Positions 52,184 to 60,383 of a stretch of 64,000 bases of DNA are shown here, one piece after another. The notes beneath the pieces were generated by a model that had not been told where the DNA came from, did no database searches, and was given only the letters and a program-made list of their open reading frames with translations. Origin of the DNA: Microbacterium sp. MYb54 (lineage in GTDB: Bacteria; Actinomycetota; Actinomycetes; Actinomycetales; Microbacteriaceae); assembly GCF_002979515.1 (NCBI RefSeq), contig NZ_PCPA01000006.1, positions 153,641 through 217,640 on the forward strand, in the 5' to 3' direction. The number at the start of each line of letters is the position of its first letter. Within the stretch, counting starts at the first letter, position 1. The translations under genes and the position numbers were made by a program.

Positions 52184-53336
52184 CGCCGACGAGCTGCGGG
52201 CGCTCCAGCGCAAGGCCTACAGCCGTGATGGCCTCATGGCGGACCACGAGATGAAGCGGCTGCGCGAACTCGAAGACCGGTACCGATCGCTGTCGACGCC
52301 AGCGGAGTCCCCATCGTCGAGCGAGGATTCCGCAGACGAGCGGCCGGAGTCCCCGCACGATGATGCCCCGGATCAGGGGGAGGATGACGAGCAGGCGTTC
52401 GCACAGGCGGCTGATCCCGTGCCGGCGACGTCGAACGCACGGAGCACCATCCGTCGTGCCCTGCGGCAGTATCGGGTGGGCGTGTCCGTGCTCGCCGTGC
52501 TGCTTCTGGCCACCGGCGTCATCACCGGATGGGCGCTGTTCGCGCCGCGCGCCGACGGTATCGTGCTGACGGCGGCGCAGCAGGAGCGCCGTGACGTGCT
52601 CGCCGCGGCCGACTTCGATCCCGGCTCGCTCCGTGCAGTCGCCCGCGACGAGAACGCCCTGGCCTGGTATGCCACCAAAGACGATGCCACCTTCGTGTGT
52701 CTGATCCTCGATGTCGGCGAACAATCGCAGTCGAGCTGCCTCAGAGGCGGTGACGTCGGGCGGGGACTGAACGTGTCGTTCCCCATCGCACGCGACGACT
52801 CGGACGATGACCCTTCCGGCATGGAGGGTGTGGGTGCCACGATGCTCGTCTCGACGGCGGGTGAGCCCATGGTCGCTCTGCAGCGATGGACGATGTCACC
52901 CACGTCGTCCTCACAGTTCGCGGGCGAGGAGCGTGCTCGTGCAGAAGAGCTCGCCGACGAGGGATTCGCCTTCTCGATCGCGATCCTCGGCTACTTCCGT
53001 TCGGCGCCCGTATGGATCGGCGACAGGTTCTCGGATCAGGGCGATATCGAGAAGTGCCTCATCGTCGATGCCCGTGACCAGACGACGTGCATGCCCCTCG
53101 CCGCGGCGTTGGAGTCCGGGATCGGGACCCGGGTCGACGACGTCGGCGTAGCCGACGGTGCGGTGGTCGGTTCGTCGATGCTCGAGGCGAGGTTCACGAG
53201 GTGGCAGACCCCGTACCTGGTCGTCACCGCAGCGCCTGCGCAACTCAGCGTCACGCCGGGGGATTCCGTTCTCGTGGAGGCCCCTCCCGGTGATCCGATC
53301 GAGGTCGAGCCACCGGGGCGCGGTACGGGCGGCTGA
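52167..53336 (+). CDS. membrane-anchored protein of unknown function (paralogue 2)
   Basis: A 389-residue paralogue of the preceding product. It shares the N-terminal helix (ADELRALQRKAYSRDGLM), the acidic linker, one membrane helix (VSVLAVLLLATGVITGWALF) and an outer domain with cysteine pairs in TFVCLIL, SSCLRG, EKCLIV and TCMPLA at equivalent places. ATG at 52167 has GGGAGG eight bases upstream and matches the start of paralogue 1; it overlaps that gene by 17 bases. Function unknown. The C-terminus is Pro/Gly-rich and differs from paralogue 1. Confidence 0.7.
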   Translation: MLPESDADELRALQRKAYSRDGLMADHEMKRLRELEDRYRSLSTPAESPSSSEDSADERPESPHDDAPDQGEDDEQAFAQAADPVPATSNARSTIRRALRQYRVGVSVLAVLLLATGVITGWALFAPRADGIVLTAAQQERRDVLAAADFDPGSLRAVARDENALAWYATKDDATFVCLILDVGEQSQSSCLRGGDVGRGLNVSFPIARDDSDDDPSGMEGVGATMLVSTAGEPMVALQRWTMSPTSSSQFAGEERARAEELADEGFAFSIAILGYFRSAPVWIGDRFSDQGDIEKCLIVDARDQTTCMPLAAALESGIGTRVDDVGVADGAVVGSSMLEARFTRWQTPYLVVTAAPAQLSVTPGDSVLVEAPPGDPIEVEPPGRGTGG

Positions 53337-53343
53337 GTGCTGA

Positions 53344-54555
53344 TCAGCCTGCGGCCGGCACCCGGTCGGCGAGGATCGCCAGACGTTTGTCGCCCACTCG
53401 TGCGAGGATCAGCGTCGCCTCCTTGTCGCCGCGCAGCACGAGCTTCTTGCGGAACGTCGCAGGGTCCACATCGACCCCGCGCTTCTTGATCTCGAGGCGT
53501 CCGATGCCGTGCGCCTTGAGTGCGGCACTGATCGCCTTGGGGCTTGCTGGAAGAGTTTCACGCACGCGGAAAGACTGCACGAACGGGCTCGTCAGCGCCG
53601 TGTCCGATGTCAGGTAGGCGATGTGCTCGTCGAGCATTCCGGCGTCGAGACTCCTGGCCACGTCGCCGATCAGGCGTGCGCGGATGACGGCCCCGTCCGG
53701 CTCGTGCAGGAAGGCTCCGAGCTCGCGCACCGGTTCGTCGGCGGCATCTGCGGGCGCGGTCAGTTCGTGCGAGCGGTCGTCGCGGATCACGAGGGCCGAG
53801 CGGCGCACTCCTTCTCTGGCGAGGACACCGCTCCAGACGACGAGTTCGACCACGCTGCCGTCGGCGCTCACCCACTGCGCCTCGGCGTCGGAGGGGAGCG
53901 TGTCGCGGTCGTGGGCCGGTCCGAGCTTGATGCCGGTCGGATGGCGGGCCGCGACGTCGAACGCCCACTCCAGCGAGGGCGAGTAATCGTCGGCGGAGAC
54001 GCGCCGGGTCTCGCTGTGTCCGGAGGTGCGTCGGGCCGGATCCATCCAGATCGCGCGGGTGCTCGGGCTCTCCGATGCGGGCAGGGCGTCTTCTGCGGTG
54101 CCGTGACGCACCACCGCGCTGTCCCCGAACGGAGCCAGGTTGTAGGCGGCGATCGCTGCGGTGACCTCGTCGGCGTCGACGGCCATCACGTCGAGTCCTG
54201 CTCCGGTGAAGGCGAGGGAGTCGCCCCCGATGCCGCAGCCCAGATCGGCGACCCGGGTGAGGCCCGCGCTGCGGATCCGCTGCGCATGCCGGGCGGCGAC
54301 GCCGAGTCTCGTCGCCTGCTCGAGGCCCGCGCGAGTGAACAGCATCCGCGCCGCGAACGGTCCGAACTTCGCCGTCGCCTTGGATCGCAGATGAGCTTGC
54401 CCGACGACCGCGGAGACCAGTTCGGGGGAGTGCCCCTCGGCGCGCAGCCGCGAGACGGCCCTGGCGACGTCGGCGGTCGATCCGATCGGCCCGACCGCAT
54501 CGAGCAGCTCGAGACCGGCGGGGGTCAGCAGGGCACGCAGCTCGGACATCTCCAC
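53344..54555 (-). CDS. THUMP-like class I SAM-dependent methyltransferase
   Basis: A 403-residue protein with a Rossmann methyltransferase core (motif I VADLGCGIGGDSLAF at about residues 100-115, then VMAVDADE, and the proline-rich IWMDPARRTSGH as motif IV). The C-terminal THUMP-like region contains LEIKKRGVDVDP and the basic FRKKLVLRG. Proteins of this type are annotated as RNA or small-molecule methyltransferases without a proven substrate. The GTG at 54555 follows a TAGGCT -10 by six bases. Its stop lies seven bases from the convergent neighbour's stop. Confidence 0.83.
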   Translation of the reverse strand: MEMSELRALLTPAGLELLDAVGPIGSTADVARAVSRLRAEGHSPELVSAVVGQAHLRSKATAKFGPFAARMLFTRAGLEQATRLGVAARHAQRIRSAGLTRVADLGCGIGGDSLAFTGAGLDVMAVDADEVTAAIAAYNLAPFGDSAVVRHGTAEDALPASESPSTRAIWMDPARRTSGHSETRRVSADDYSPSLEWAFDVAARHPTGIKLGPAHDRDTLPSDAEAQWVSADGSVVELVVWSGVLAREGVRRSALVIRDDRSHELTAPADAADEPVRELGAFLHEPDGAVIRARLIGDVARSLDAGMLDEHIAYLTSDTALTSPFVQSFRVRETLPASPKAISAALKAHGIGRLEIKKRGVDVDPATFRKKLVLRGDKEATLILARVGDKRLAILADRVPAAG

Positions 54556-54561
54556 GCCCTC

Positions 54562-54567
54562 AGCCTA
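54562..54567 (-). promoter_or_regulatory. -10 box of leaderless methyltransferase gene
   Basis: Minus-strand TAGGCT six bases before the GTG at 54555; the same hexamer and spacing as at acpS and the cupin gene. Confidence 0.5.
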
Positions 54568-54601
54568 ATTCCCCGCTCGGTGGGGCGAACCGAGGCGCGC
54601 A

Positions 54602-54628
54602 CTGGCACTCGCATTGCATGAGTGCCAG
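54602..54628. promoter_or_regulatory. CIRCE-like operator 1 upstream of groES
   Basis: CTGGCACTC (54602-54610), nine bases, then GAGTGCCAG (54620-54628): a perfect 9-9-9 inverted repeat with the GCACTC-N9-GAGTGC core of the HrcA-binding CIRCE element. It covers the candidate -35 (TTGCAT, 54614-54619). Confidence 0.8.
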
Positions 54629-54643
54629 CGGAGCGCCTAGACT
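54614..54643 (+). promoter_or_regulatory. predicted groES promoter
   Basis: -35 TTGCAT (54614-54619), 18-base spacer, -10 TAGACT (54638-54643). The -35 lies in the loop of CIRCE 1 and the transcription start would fall in CIRCE 2. Confidence 0.6.
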
Positions 54644-54646
54644 GGA

Positions 54647-54673
54647 TTAGCACTCTCGGGTTGAGAGTGCGAA
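54647..54673. promoter_or_regulatory. CIRCE operator 2 upstream of groES
   Basis: TTAGCACTC (54647-54655), nine bases, GAGTGCGAA (54665-54673): one mismatch from the classical TTAGCACTC-N9-GAGTGCTAA. HrcA bound here would block initiation; in the mRNA it would also be part of the leader. Confidence 0.88.
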
Positions 54674-54713
54674 CAAGTCTTTCGTGTCAGCGTCAAGAAA
54701 GAAGAGGTAGACC

Positions 54714-55010
54714 GTGTCGGTTTCCATCAAGCCGCTCGAGGACCGCATCGTCATCCAGCAGGTCGAGGCCGAGCAGACCACCGCGAGTGGCCTGGTCATC
54801 CCCGACACTGCCAAGGAGAAGCCCCAGGAGGGCGAGGTCGTGGCTGTCGGCCCCGGCCGCATCGACGACAACGGCAACCGCGTTCCGATCGACGTCGCCG
54901 TCGGCGACCGTGTCCTGTACAGCAAGTACGGTGGCACCGAGGTGAAGTTCGGCGCAGACGAGTACCTCGTCCTGTCCGCTCGCGACGTCCTCGCGGTCGT
55001 CGTCCGCTGA
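54714..55010 (+). CDS. groES: co-chaperonin GroES
   Basis: Lid of the GroEL-GroES folding chamber. The 98-residue protein has the mobile loop ([23 protein letters not shown]) and the typical [12 protein letters not shown] strand. The GTG start follows a purine-rich GAAGAGG. No groEL follows; the next gene is rarD, so groES stands alone here, as in several actinobacteria with groEL elsewhere. Controlled by HrcA through two CIRCE elements. Confidence 0.97.
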   Translation: MSVSIKPLEDRIVIQQVEAEQTTASGLVIPDTAKEKPQEGEVVAVGPGRIDDNGNRVPIDVAVGDRVLYSKYGGTEVKFGADEYLVLSARDVLAVVVR

Positions 55011-55063
55011 TCTGCTGAACCCGGCTTCCGGCCCTTCTCGAAGGGTCAGGGCCATGGTCCTCG

Positions 55064-55100
55064 AAGGGGGCTCGGATGCGCATCGCATCCGAGCCCCCTT
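55064..55100 (+). terminator. groES terminator
   Basis: A perfect 17-bp stem (55064-55080 with 55084-55100, three-base loop) 53 bases after groES, read AAGGGGGCTCGG... on the left arm. No U-tract. Very stable. Confidence 0.8.
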
Positions 55101-55182
55101 CTGCGTCCGCCAGCGGCCATCCGTTTTCTGCCAAACTCCGCCGGGCCCACCGCACGGGAAGTTCGAGCACTCGGGGCGGGCA

Positions 55183-55188
55183 TAGGGT
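55183..55188 (+). promoter_or_regulatory. -10 box of leaderless rarD
   Basis: TAGGGT lies six bases before the GTG at 55195. Confidence 0.4.
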
Positions 55189-55194
55189 TGTGCG

Positions 55195-56124
55195 GTGACT
55201 CCCGAGACGACCCGCGCGACCCAGACAGCCGGAGTCGCGTACGCCGGAGCCGCCTATCTCCTCTGGGGTGTGCTTCCCCTCTACTTCCTCCTCCTGCTGC
55301 CGACCGGGCCCTGGGAGGTCGTGGCGTGGCGGGTGCTGCTGTCGTTCGTCTTCTGTCTTCTGCTGCTCACGGTGATGCGTGGTTGGGCGGCGCTAGGGGT
55401 GATCCTCCGCCAGCCGAGACTGCTGGGGTGGACGGCGCTCGCAGGCCTCCTGATCTACGTCAACTGGCAGGTGTTCCTGATCGGGACACTCAGCGGCAAC
55501 GTGATCGAGACGAGCCTGGGCTACTTCATCAACCCGATCACGACCGTGCTGCTCGGCGTCTTCGTACTGAAGGAACGCATCCGCAGACTGCAGTGGGCGG
55601 CCATCGCGATCGCGGCGATCGCGGTCGTCGTGATCGTCGTCGCGTACGGCGACGTCCCGTGGATCGCCTTGTCGCTGACCGCCTCCTTCGGGGTGTACGG
55701 GCTCATCAAGAAGAAGATCGGTCCCGCGGTCGACGCGGTCAGCGGCCTGACCCTCGAATCGTTCTGGCTGATCCCGATCGCGGTGGTTCAGCTGATCGTC
55801 GTCGCGCAGACCACCGGAATCACGATGGGAACGAACGGGTGGACGCACGCCCTGCTGCTCGCCTTCGCCGGCGTCGCGACCGCCGTGCCCCTGCTCCTCT
55901 TCGCAGCCGGCACCCGCCGGATCAACCTCACCGTGATCGGGATGATCCAGTTCATCACCCCGGTGATGCAGTTCCTCATCGGCCTGCTGGTCCTGCATGA
56001 GCCGATGCCGGCCGAGCGCTGGGCGGGCTTCATCATCGTGTGGATCGCGATCGCGGTCTTCGTCGTCGATCTGCTGCTCAATGCGCGTCGCGGGCGCAGG
56101 ATCCCGCAGGTCGCCGCGGTCTGA
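55195..56124 (+). CDS. rarD: EamA family transporter RarD
   Basis: A 309-residue membrane protein with ten predicted helices in two EamA repeats. Landmarks are YLLWGVLPLYFLLLLP-type helix 1 with GPWEVVAWRVLLS, GNVIETSLGYFINP and GMIQFITPVMQF, as in RarD. The substrate of RarD is not established (a drug/metabolite permease fold). GTG start, likely leaderless. It is a single gene between two terminators. Confidence 0.88.
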   Translation: MTPETTRATQTAGVAYAGAAYLLWGVLPLYFLLLLPTGPWEVVAWRVLLSFVFCLLLLTVMRGWAALGVILRQPRLLGWTALAGLLIYVNWQVFLIGTLSGNVIETSLGYFINPITTVLLGVFVLKERIRRLQWAAIAIAAIAVVVIVVAYGDVPWIALSLTASFGVYGLIKKKIGPAVDAVSGLTLESFWLIPIAVVQLIVVAQTTGITMGTNGWTHALLLAFAGVATAVPLLLFAAGTRRINLTVIGMIQFITPVMQFLIGLLVLHEPMPAERWAGFIIVWIAIAVFVVDLLLNARRGRRIPQVAAV

Positions 56125-56226
56125 TCCCGAGGCTCACCAGCGCGGAAACCCGGTGTCGGATCGTTAACGCACCGAGATACTTGCGACCCCTGCGCGCAGA
56201 CCTCACGGCCTAGTGTTAGAGCACCC

Positions 56227-56242
56227 GATTGTGGTCACAATC
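56227..56242. promoter_or_regulatory. 16-bp perfect palindrome upstream of the amino-acid binding protein
   Basis: GATTGTG-GT-CACAATC lies ten bases after a TAGTGT -10-like hexamer (56212-56217) and 36 bases before the gene. It is a candidate operator for a regulator of amino-acid uptake. Confidence 0.5.
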
Positions 56243-56277
56243 CACGTTCAGTTACGCAAGGGAGCATCCTGAACGCA

Positions 56278-57525
56278 TTGAAGGGCTCGCGCACAGCGAA
56301 GGTCTTCGCCGGGATCGCACTGATCAGTGCATCCGCCATCGTCATCGCCGGCTGCAGCAGCACGCCGAGCTCGGAGAACGGCGGCAGCGACAAGCCAGCT
56401 GCCGACCTGACGCTCAAGCTCGGATCGCTGCTTCCGCAGACGGGTTCGCTGGCGTTCCTCGGACCGCCCATGGAGTCCGGTGTCGGACTCGCGGTGCAGG
56501 AGGTCAACGACGCTGCCGCCGGAGTCACCATCGACCTGACGGCCGAAGACGAGGGCGACACCGACACCAAGGCCTACGAGACCTCGATCACGAAGCTGCA
56601 GGGCGCCGGCGTCTCCGCCATCGTCGGAGCCGCCGCATCCGGTGTCTCCAAGCTCATCCTCGACGGCAACGTGAGTGCGGGGATCCTGCAGATCTCGGCC
56701 TCGAACACGTCGCCCGACTTCACCACGTGGGACGACAACGGCCTGTACTTCCGTACCGCCCCCAGCGACCTGCTCCAGGGTGAGGTGCTCGGCAACCTGA
56801 TCGCCGAGGACGGCGCCAAGACGCTCGGGATCATCTACCAGAACGACGCCTACGGCACCGGCCTGAACGACGCGATCACGTCGACGTTCGAGGGCACCGG
56901 TGGCGAGGTCGTCGAGTCGGTCTCGTTCAACGTCGGTGATGCGCAGTTCGACGCGCAGGTCGAGTCCATCAAGGCTCAGAACCCCGACGCTGTCGCGATC
57001 GTGTCGTTCGATCAGTTCAAGACCATCGCGCCGCTGCTGGTGAACGCCGGCATCTCCGCCGACAAGTTCTACATGGTCGACGGCAACCTGTCCGACTACG
57101 GCACCGAGATCCCGGTCTCGCTCGAAGGCGCGCAGGGAACCAAGGCCGGTCCGGCACTCGCAGATGACTTCACCGACCGACTCCAGGCCTACTGGACCGG
57201 TGAGGGCAACCCCGAGGTCAAGGACTTCACCTACGCGGCTGAGGCCTACGACGCCGTCATCCTCGTGGCGCTCGCCTCGCTCGCGGCCGGTTCCACCACC
57301 GGCACGGACATCGCCGGCAAGATGCAGGAAGTGTCGGGCGGTTCCGGCGACGGCAAGGAGTGCACCACCTTCGCCGAGTGCGCCAAGATCATCAACGACG
57401 GCGGCGTGGCCGACTACAACGGGTACTCCGGCGACATCACGTTCGATGAGGCAGGCGACCCCCAGGGTGCCTCGATCGGTATCTACAAGTACGGTGCCGA
57501 CAACATGATCACCCGCACCAACTGA
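56278..57525 (+). CDS. branched-chain amino-acid ABC transporter substrate-binding lipoprotein
   Basis: Extracellular receptor for the LivHMGF permease encoded on the opposite strand. The 415-residue protein has a signal sequence with lipobox VIAGCSS (lipidated Cys near residue 26) and a type I periplasmic-binding fold (GSLLPQTGSLAFLG, GIIYQNDAYGTGL). TTG is the start used; the best ribosome site (AAGGGAG) is four bases before an in-frame CTG at 56269, so the true start may be nine bases upstream. Specificity for Leu/Ile/Val is inferred from the family and neighbours. Confidence 0.88.
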   Translation: MKGSRTAKVFAGIALISASAIVIAGCSSTPSSENGGSDKPAADLTLKLGSLLPQTGSLAFLGPPMESGVGLAVQEVNDAAAGVTIDLTAEDEGDTDTKAYETSITKLQGAGVSAIVGAAASGVSKLILDGNVSAGILQISASNTSPDFTTWDDNGLYFRTAPSDLLQGEVLGNLIAEDGAKTLGIIYQNDAYGTGLNDAITSTFEGTGGEVVESVSFNVGDAQFDAQVESIKAQNPDAVAIVSFDQFKTIAPLLVNAGISADKFYMVDGNLSDYGTEIPVSLEGAQGTKAGPALADDFTDRLQAYWTGEGNPEVKDFTYAAEAYDAVILVALASLAAGSTTGTDIAGKMQEVSGGSGDGKECTTFAECAKIINDGGVADYNGYSGDITFDEAGDPQGASIGIYKYGADNMITRTN

Positions 57526-57543
57526 TCTCAGGATCACAAGACG

Positions 57544-57570
57544 AAGGCCCCGGATCTGATCCGGGGCCTT
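57544..57570. terminator. bidirectional terminator between binding protein and livF
   Basis: AAGGCCCCGGAT (57544-57555) and ATCCGGGGCCTT (57559-57570), perfect 12-bp stem with a three-base loop, followed by TTGTC. It lies between convergent gene ends. Confidence 0.82.
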
Positions 57571-57594
57571 TGTCGTGGGTGCTGACTGCGCGGC

Positions 57595-58368
57595 TCAGGC
57601 CGCGTCGGTACCGAGCGTTCCGAGGTAGAGACCGATCACCTTCGGGTCGTTCAGCAGATCCCGGCCGGTGCCTTCGTGGGCGTCCTTACCCTGATCGAGC
57701 ACGTAGCCGCGGTCGCAGATCTGCAGGCAGCGGCGGGCGTTCTGCTCCACCATGATCGTCGTGACGCCGGCCTTGTTGATGTCGGAGACCCGGATGAACG
57801 CATCGTCCTGACGCACGGGGGAGAGGCCGGCAGACGGCTCGTCGAGGAGCAGCACCGATGGGTCCATCATCAGCGCGCGCGACATGGCGACCATCTGGCG
57901 CTCACCGCCGGAGAGAGACCCGGCGCGCTGTTTGAGGCGCTTGCCCAGCTCGGCGAAGATGCCGGTGACGAACTCGAGCCGCTCCGGGTAGATCTTGGGG
58001 TTCTGATAGAGCCCCATCTGCAGGTTCTCCTCGATCGAGAGCGACGGGAACACGTTGTTCGTCTGCGGCACGAAGGCCACCCCGCGCCGGACGAGCTTGT
58101 CGGCTTTCAGACCGACGATGCTCTCGCCTTTCACCGTGATGTCGCCGCTTCGCACGTTGACCAGTCCGAAGATCGCCTTGAGGAGAGTCGACTTACCGGC
58201 GCCGTTCGGACCGATGATGCCGATCAGCTCACCCTGACGGGCGACGAGGTTCGCGCCGTTGAGGATGTTCACGCCCGGGAGGTACCCGGCGTGCACGTCC
58301 TTCAGCTCGACCACGATGTCGTCGGGTGAGGGGGCCTGTGATGCGTTCGTCGGCGTTTCCGCGCTCAT
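57595..58368 (-). CDS. livF: branched-chain amino-acid ABC transporter ATPase LivF
   Basis: One of two ATPase subunits. The 257-residue protein has Walker A IGPNGAGKSTLLKAIFG, the signature LSGGERQMVAMSRALM, Walker B VLLLDEPSAGLSP and the switch His replaced by an MVEQNARR segment, typical of LivF. The start overlaps livG by four bases; the longer open frame is a shadow. It is the last gene of livH-livM-livG-livF. Confidence 0.93.
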   Translation of the reverse strand: MSAETPTNASQAPSPDDIVVELKDVHAGYLPGVNILNGANLVARQGELIGIIGPNGAGKSTLLKAIFGLVNVRSGDITVKGESIVGLKADKLVRRGVAFVPQTNNVFPSLSIEENLQMGLYQNPKIYPERLEFVTGIFAELGKRLKQRAGSLSGGERQMVAMSRALMMDPSVLLLDEPSAGLSPVRQDDAFIRVSDINKAGVTTIMVEQNARRCLQICDRGYVLDQGKDAHEGTGRDLLNDPKVIGLYLGTLGTDAA

Positions 58369-59411
58369 GCGGCGCCCTTCCCGTCGGTGCCGGGGTCCGT
58401 ATCGCTCGCTTCGAGCTCGGCCTCGGCTTCTGCTTCGATCTTCTCGCGGAGGCGGATCGCGGTGGCATCCTCGAGCACCGGGATGCGTCCGGTGACGGCT
58501 CCCAGGTCGAGATCCTGGTGCGCGCCCAGATAGGCGTCCACGACCGCGGGGTTCTCCATGACCTCGTCGGGAGGCCCCTCCGCGACGACGCGTCCTTCGG
58601 CCATCACGATCACCCAGTCGGCGATGTGGCGGACCATGTGCATGTCGTGCTCGACGAACAGCACGGTCATCCCCTGCTCCTTGAGGTCGAGGATGTGGTC
58701 GAGCAGCGACTGCGTGAGGGCGGGGTTGACGCCGGCCATGGGCTCGTCGAGCATCACCAGCGTCGGATCGCTCATCAGCGCTCGCGCCATCTCGAGGAGT
58801 TTGCGCTGACCGCCGGACAGCGATGCGGCGAAGTCCTTCTCCTTCGCGTCGAGCTTGAAGCGTGCGAGCAGTTCTCGCGCCTTGCCCTCGATCTCGGTGT
58901 CCTGCGCCCGCCACAGGAACGGGAACAGGCTGGCCCAGAAGCCTTCGCCACGCTGGTGAGGAGCGCCGAGCTTCATGTTCTCGAGGACCGTGAGCAGCGA
59001 GAGCGACTTGGTCAGCTGGAAAGTGCGGACCTGCCCCATCCTGGCCACCTTGAAGGAAGGGACGCCGGAGAGGCTGTGGCCGTCGAACGACCAGGTTCCG
59101 CTGTTGGGCTTGTCGAATCCGCAGAGCAGGTTGAAGAGAGTGGTCTTTCCCGCTCCGTTCGGGCCGATCAGCGCGGTGATCGCACCCCGAGGCACTTCGA
59201 CGTGGTCGACGTCGACGGCGGTCAGACCGCCGAAGCGGCGCTGGACGGCATCGACGATGAGGATCGGATCGACCTTGGCGACGCCCGGCTTCACCTCGCC
59301 TTTCGTGAGGCCGGTCGTCTTCGGGCGTCGGATGCTTCCCGTCGCGGGTGCGGCGGTCACCATCGCGTCGCCGGACGCGGGGACCGATTCTGGGGTCAGT
59401 TCACTTGACAA
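58365..59411 (-). CDS. livG: branched-chain amino-acid ABC transporter ATPase LivG
   Basis: The second ATPase subunit. The 348-residue protein has an extra 45-residue N-terminal segment, then Walker A GPNGAGKTTLFNLLCG, signature LSGGQRKLLEMARALM, Walker B VMLDEPMAGVNP and the LFVEHDMHMV switch. It also has a C-terminal acidic extension of about 80 residues beyond the usual LivG length (about 255). The TTG at 59411 has GGGAG six bases upstream and overlaps livM by 11 bases. Confidence 0.93.
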   Translation of the reverse strand: MSSELTPESVPASGDAMVTAAPATGSIRRPKTTGLTKGEVKPGVAKVDPILIVDAVQRRFGGLTAVDVDHVEVPRGAITALIGPNGAGKTTLFNLLCGFDKPNSGTWSFDGHSLSGVPSFKVARMGQVRTFQLTKSLSLLTVLENMKLGAPHQRGEGFWASLFPFLWRAQDTEIEGKARELLARFKLDAKEKDFAASLSGGQRKLLEMARALMSDPTLVMLDEPMAGVNPALTQSLLDHILDLKEQGMTVLFVEHDMHMVRHIADWVIVMAEGRVVAEGPPDEVMENPAVVDAYLGAHQDLDLGAVTGRIPVLEDATAIRLREKIEAEAEAELEASDTDPGTDGKGAA

Positions 59412-60378
59412 AGGTCATCTCCCTCTTGTCTCCGAGGATTCCCTGCGGGCGGAAGATCACGAGCAGCATCAGGGCGACGCCGACGAAGACGAAGACGAGC
59501 GTCGACGCCTGGCTGTCGGACATCGGCAGGAGGCCCGCTTTCGCCAGGGATGGGAGCAGGTTGGCCATGAAGGCGAACACGACCCAGAAGAGCACGGCAC
59601 CGAGCGTGGGTCCGAACACCGTGGCGGCGCCACCGAGAAGGAGGATCGTCCACAGGAAGAACGTCAGCGACGTCGAATAGCTGCCGGGGACGACCGCCGA
59701 GGGGAGGACGAAGATGATCCCGCCGGCCGCGCCGATCACACCACCGACGACGAGCGCCTGCATCTTGTAGGCGAAGACGTTCTTGCCGAGCGAGCGCACG
59801 GCGTCCTCATCTTCGCGGATGCCCTTGAGGACTCGCCCCCACGGGCTGCGCATCAGCGCCCACACCAGCAGGATGGCGACGGCGAGGACGATCACGCCGA
59901 ACACGCGGTTCCACAGGTCGTTCGCACTGTACATCCACGGCCCGAACCCGTATGTGCCCGGGGGGATGGGGTTCGCGTCGCGGAATCCGCCGTTGTACTG
60001 CGCGAGCCCGTCGGCCGAATTCGTGAACTCGTCGAAGAGCTGCGTCGTGAACAGCAGTCTCACGATCTCGCCGGCGGCGATCGTCGCGATGGCGAGATAG
60101 TCGGCGCGCAGGCGCAGCGTCGGAATGCCGAGGAGGACGGCGAAGAACGCGCCTCCCAGCAATCCGATGAGCATGCCGATCCACCAGGGCAGGCCGAAGC
60201 TGAGCACCGAGATGGCGTAGCCGTAGCCGCCGATCGCCATGAACGCGGCCATGCCGAAGTTGAGCAGGCCGGCGTATCCGAAGTGCACGGCGAGACCGGT
60301 CGCCGCGAGCGCGTAGGCGATGGTGACCGGGCTGAAGAGGTAGACGGCCGTGTTGGAGAAGATGCTTCCGAAGTCCAT
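59401..60378 (-). CDS. livM: branched-chain amino-acid ABC transporter permease LivM
   Basis: Membrane channel subunit. The 325-residue protein has about eight to ten membrane helices and the family segment GYAGLLNFGMAAFMAIGGYG, and later WGRVLKGIREDEDAVRSLGKN, the coupling-loop motif of LivM-type permeases. It is five bases after livH and encoded on the minus strand. The longer open frame reaching into livH is rejected. Confidence 0.93.
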   Translation of the reverse strand: MDFGSIFSNTAVYLFSPVTIAYALAATGLAVHFGYAGLLNFGMAAFMAIGGYGYAISVLSFGLPWWIGMLIGLLGGAFFAVLLGIPTLRLRADYLAIATIAAGEIVRLLFTTQLFDEFTNSADGLAQYNGGFRDANPIPPGTYGFGPWMYSANDLWNRVFGVIVLAVAILLVWALMRSPWGRVLKGIREDEDAVRSLGKNVFAYKMQALVVGGVIGAAGGIIFVLPSAVVPGSYSTSLTFFLWTILLLGGAATVFGPTLGAVLFWVVFAFMANLLPSLAKAGLLPMSDSQASTLVFVFVGVALMLLVIFRPQGILGDKREMTFVK

Positions 60379-60383
60379 GGCGA

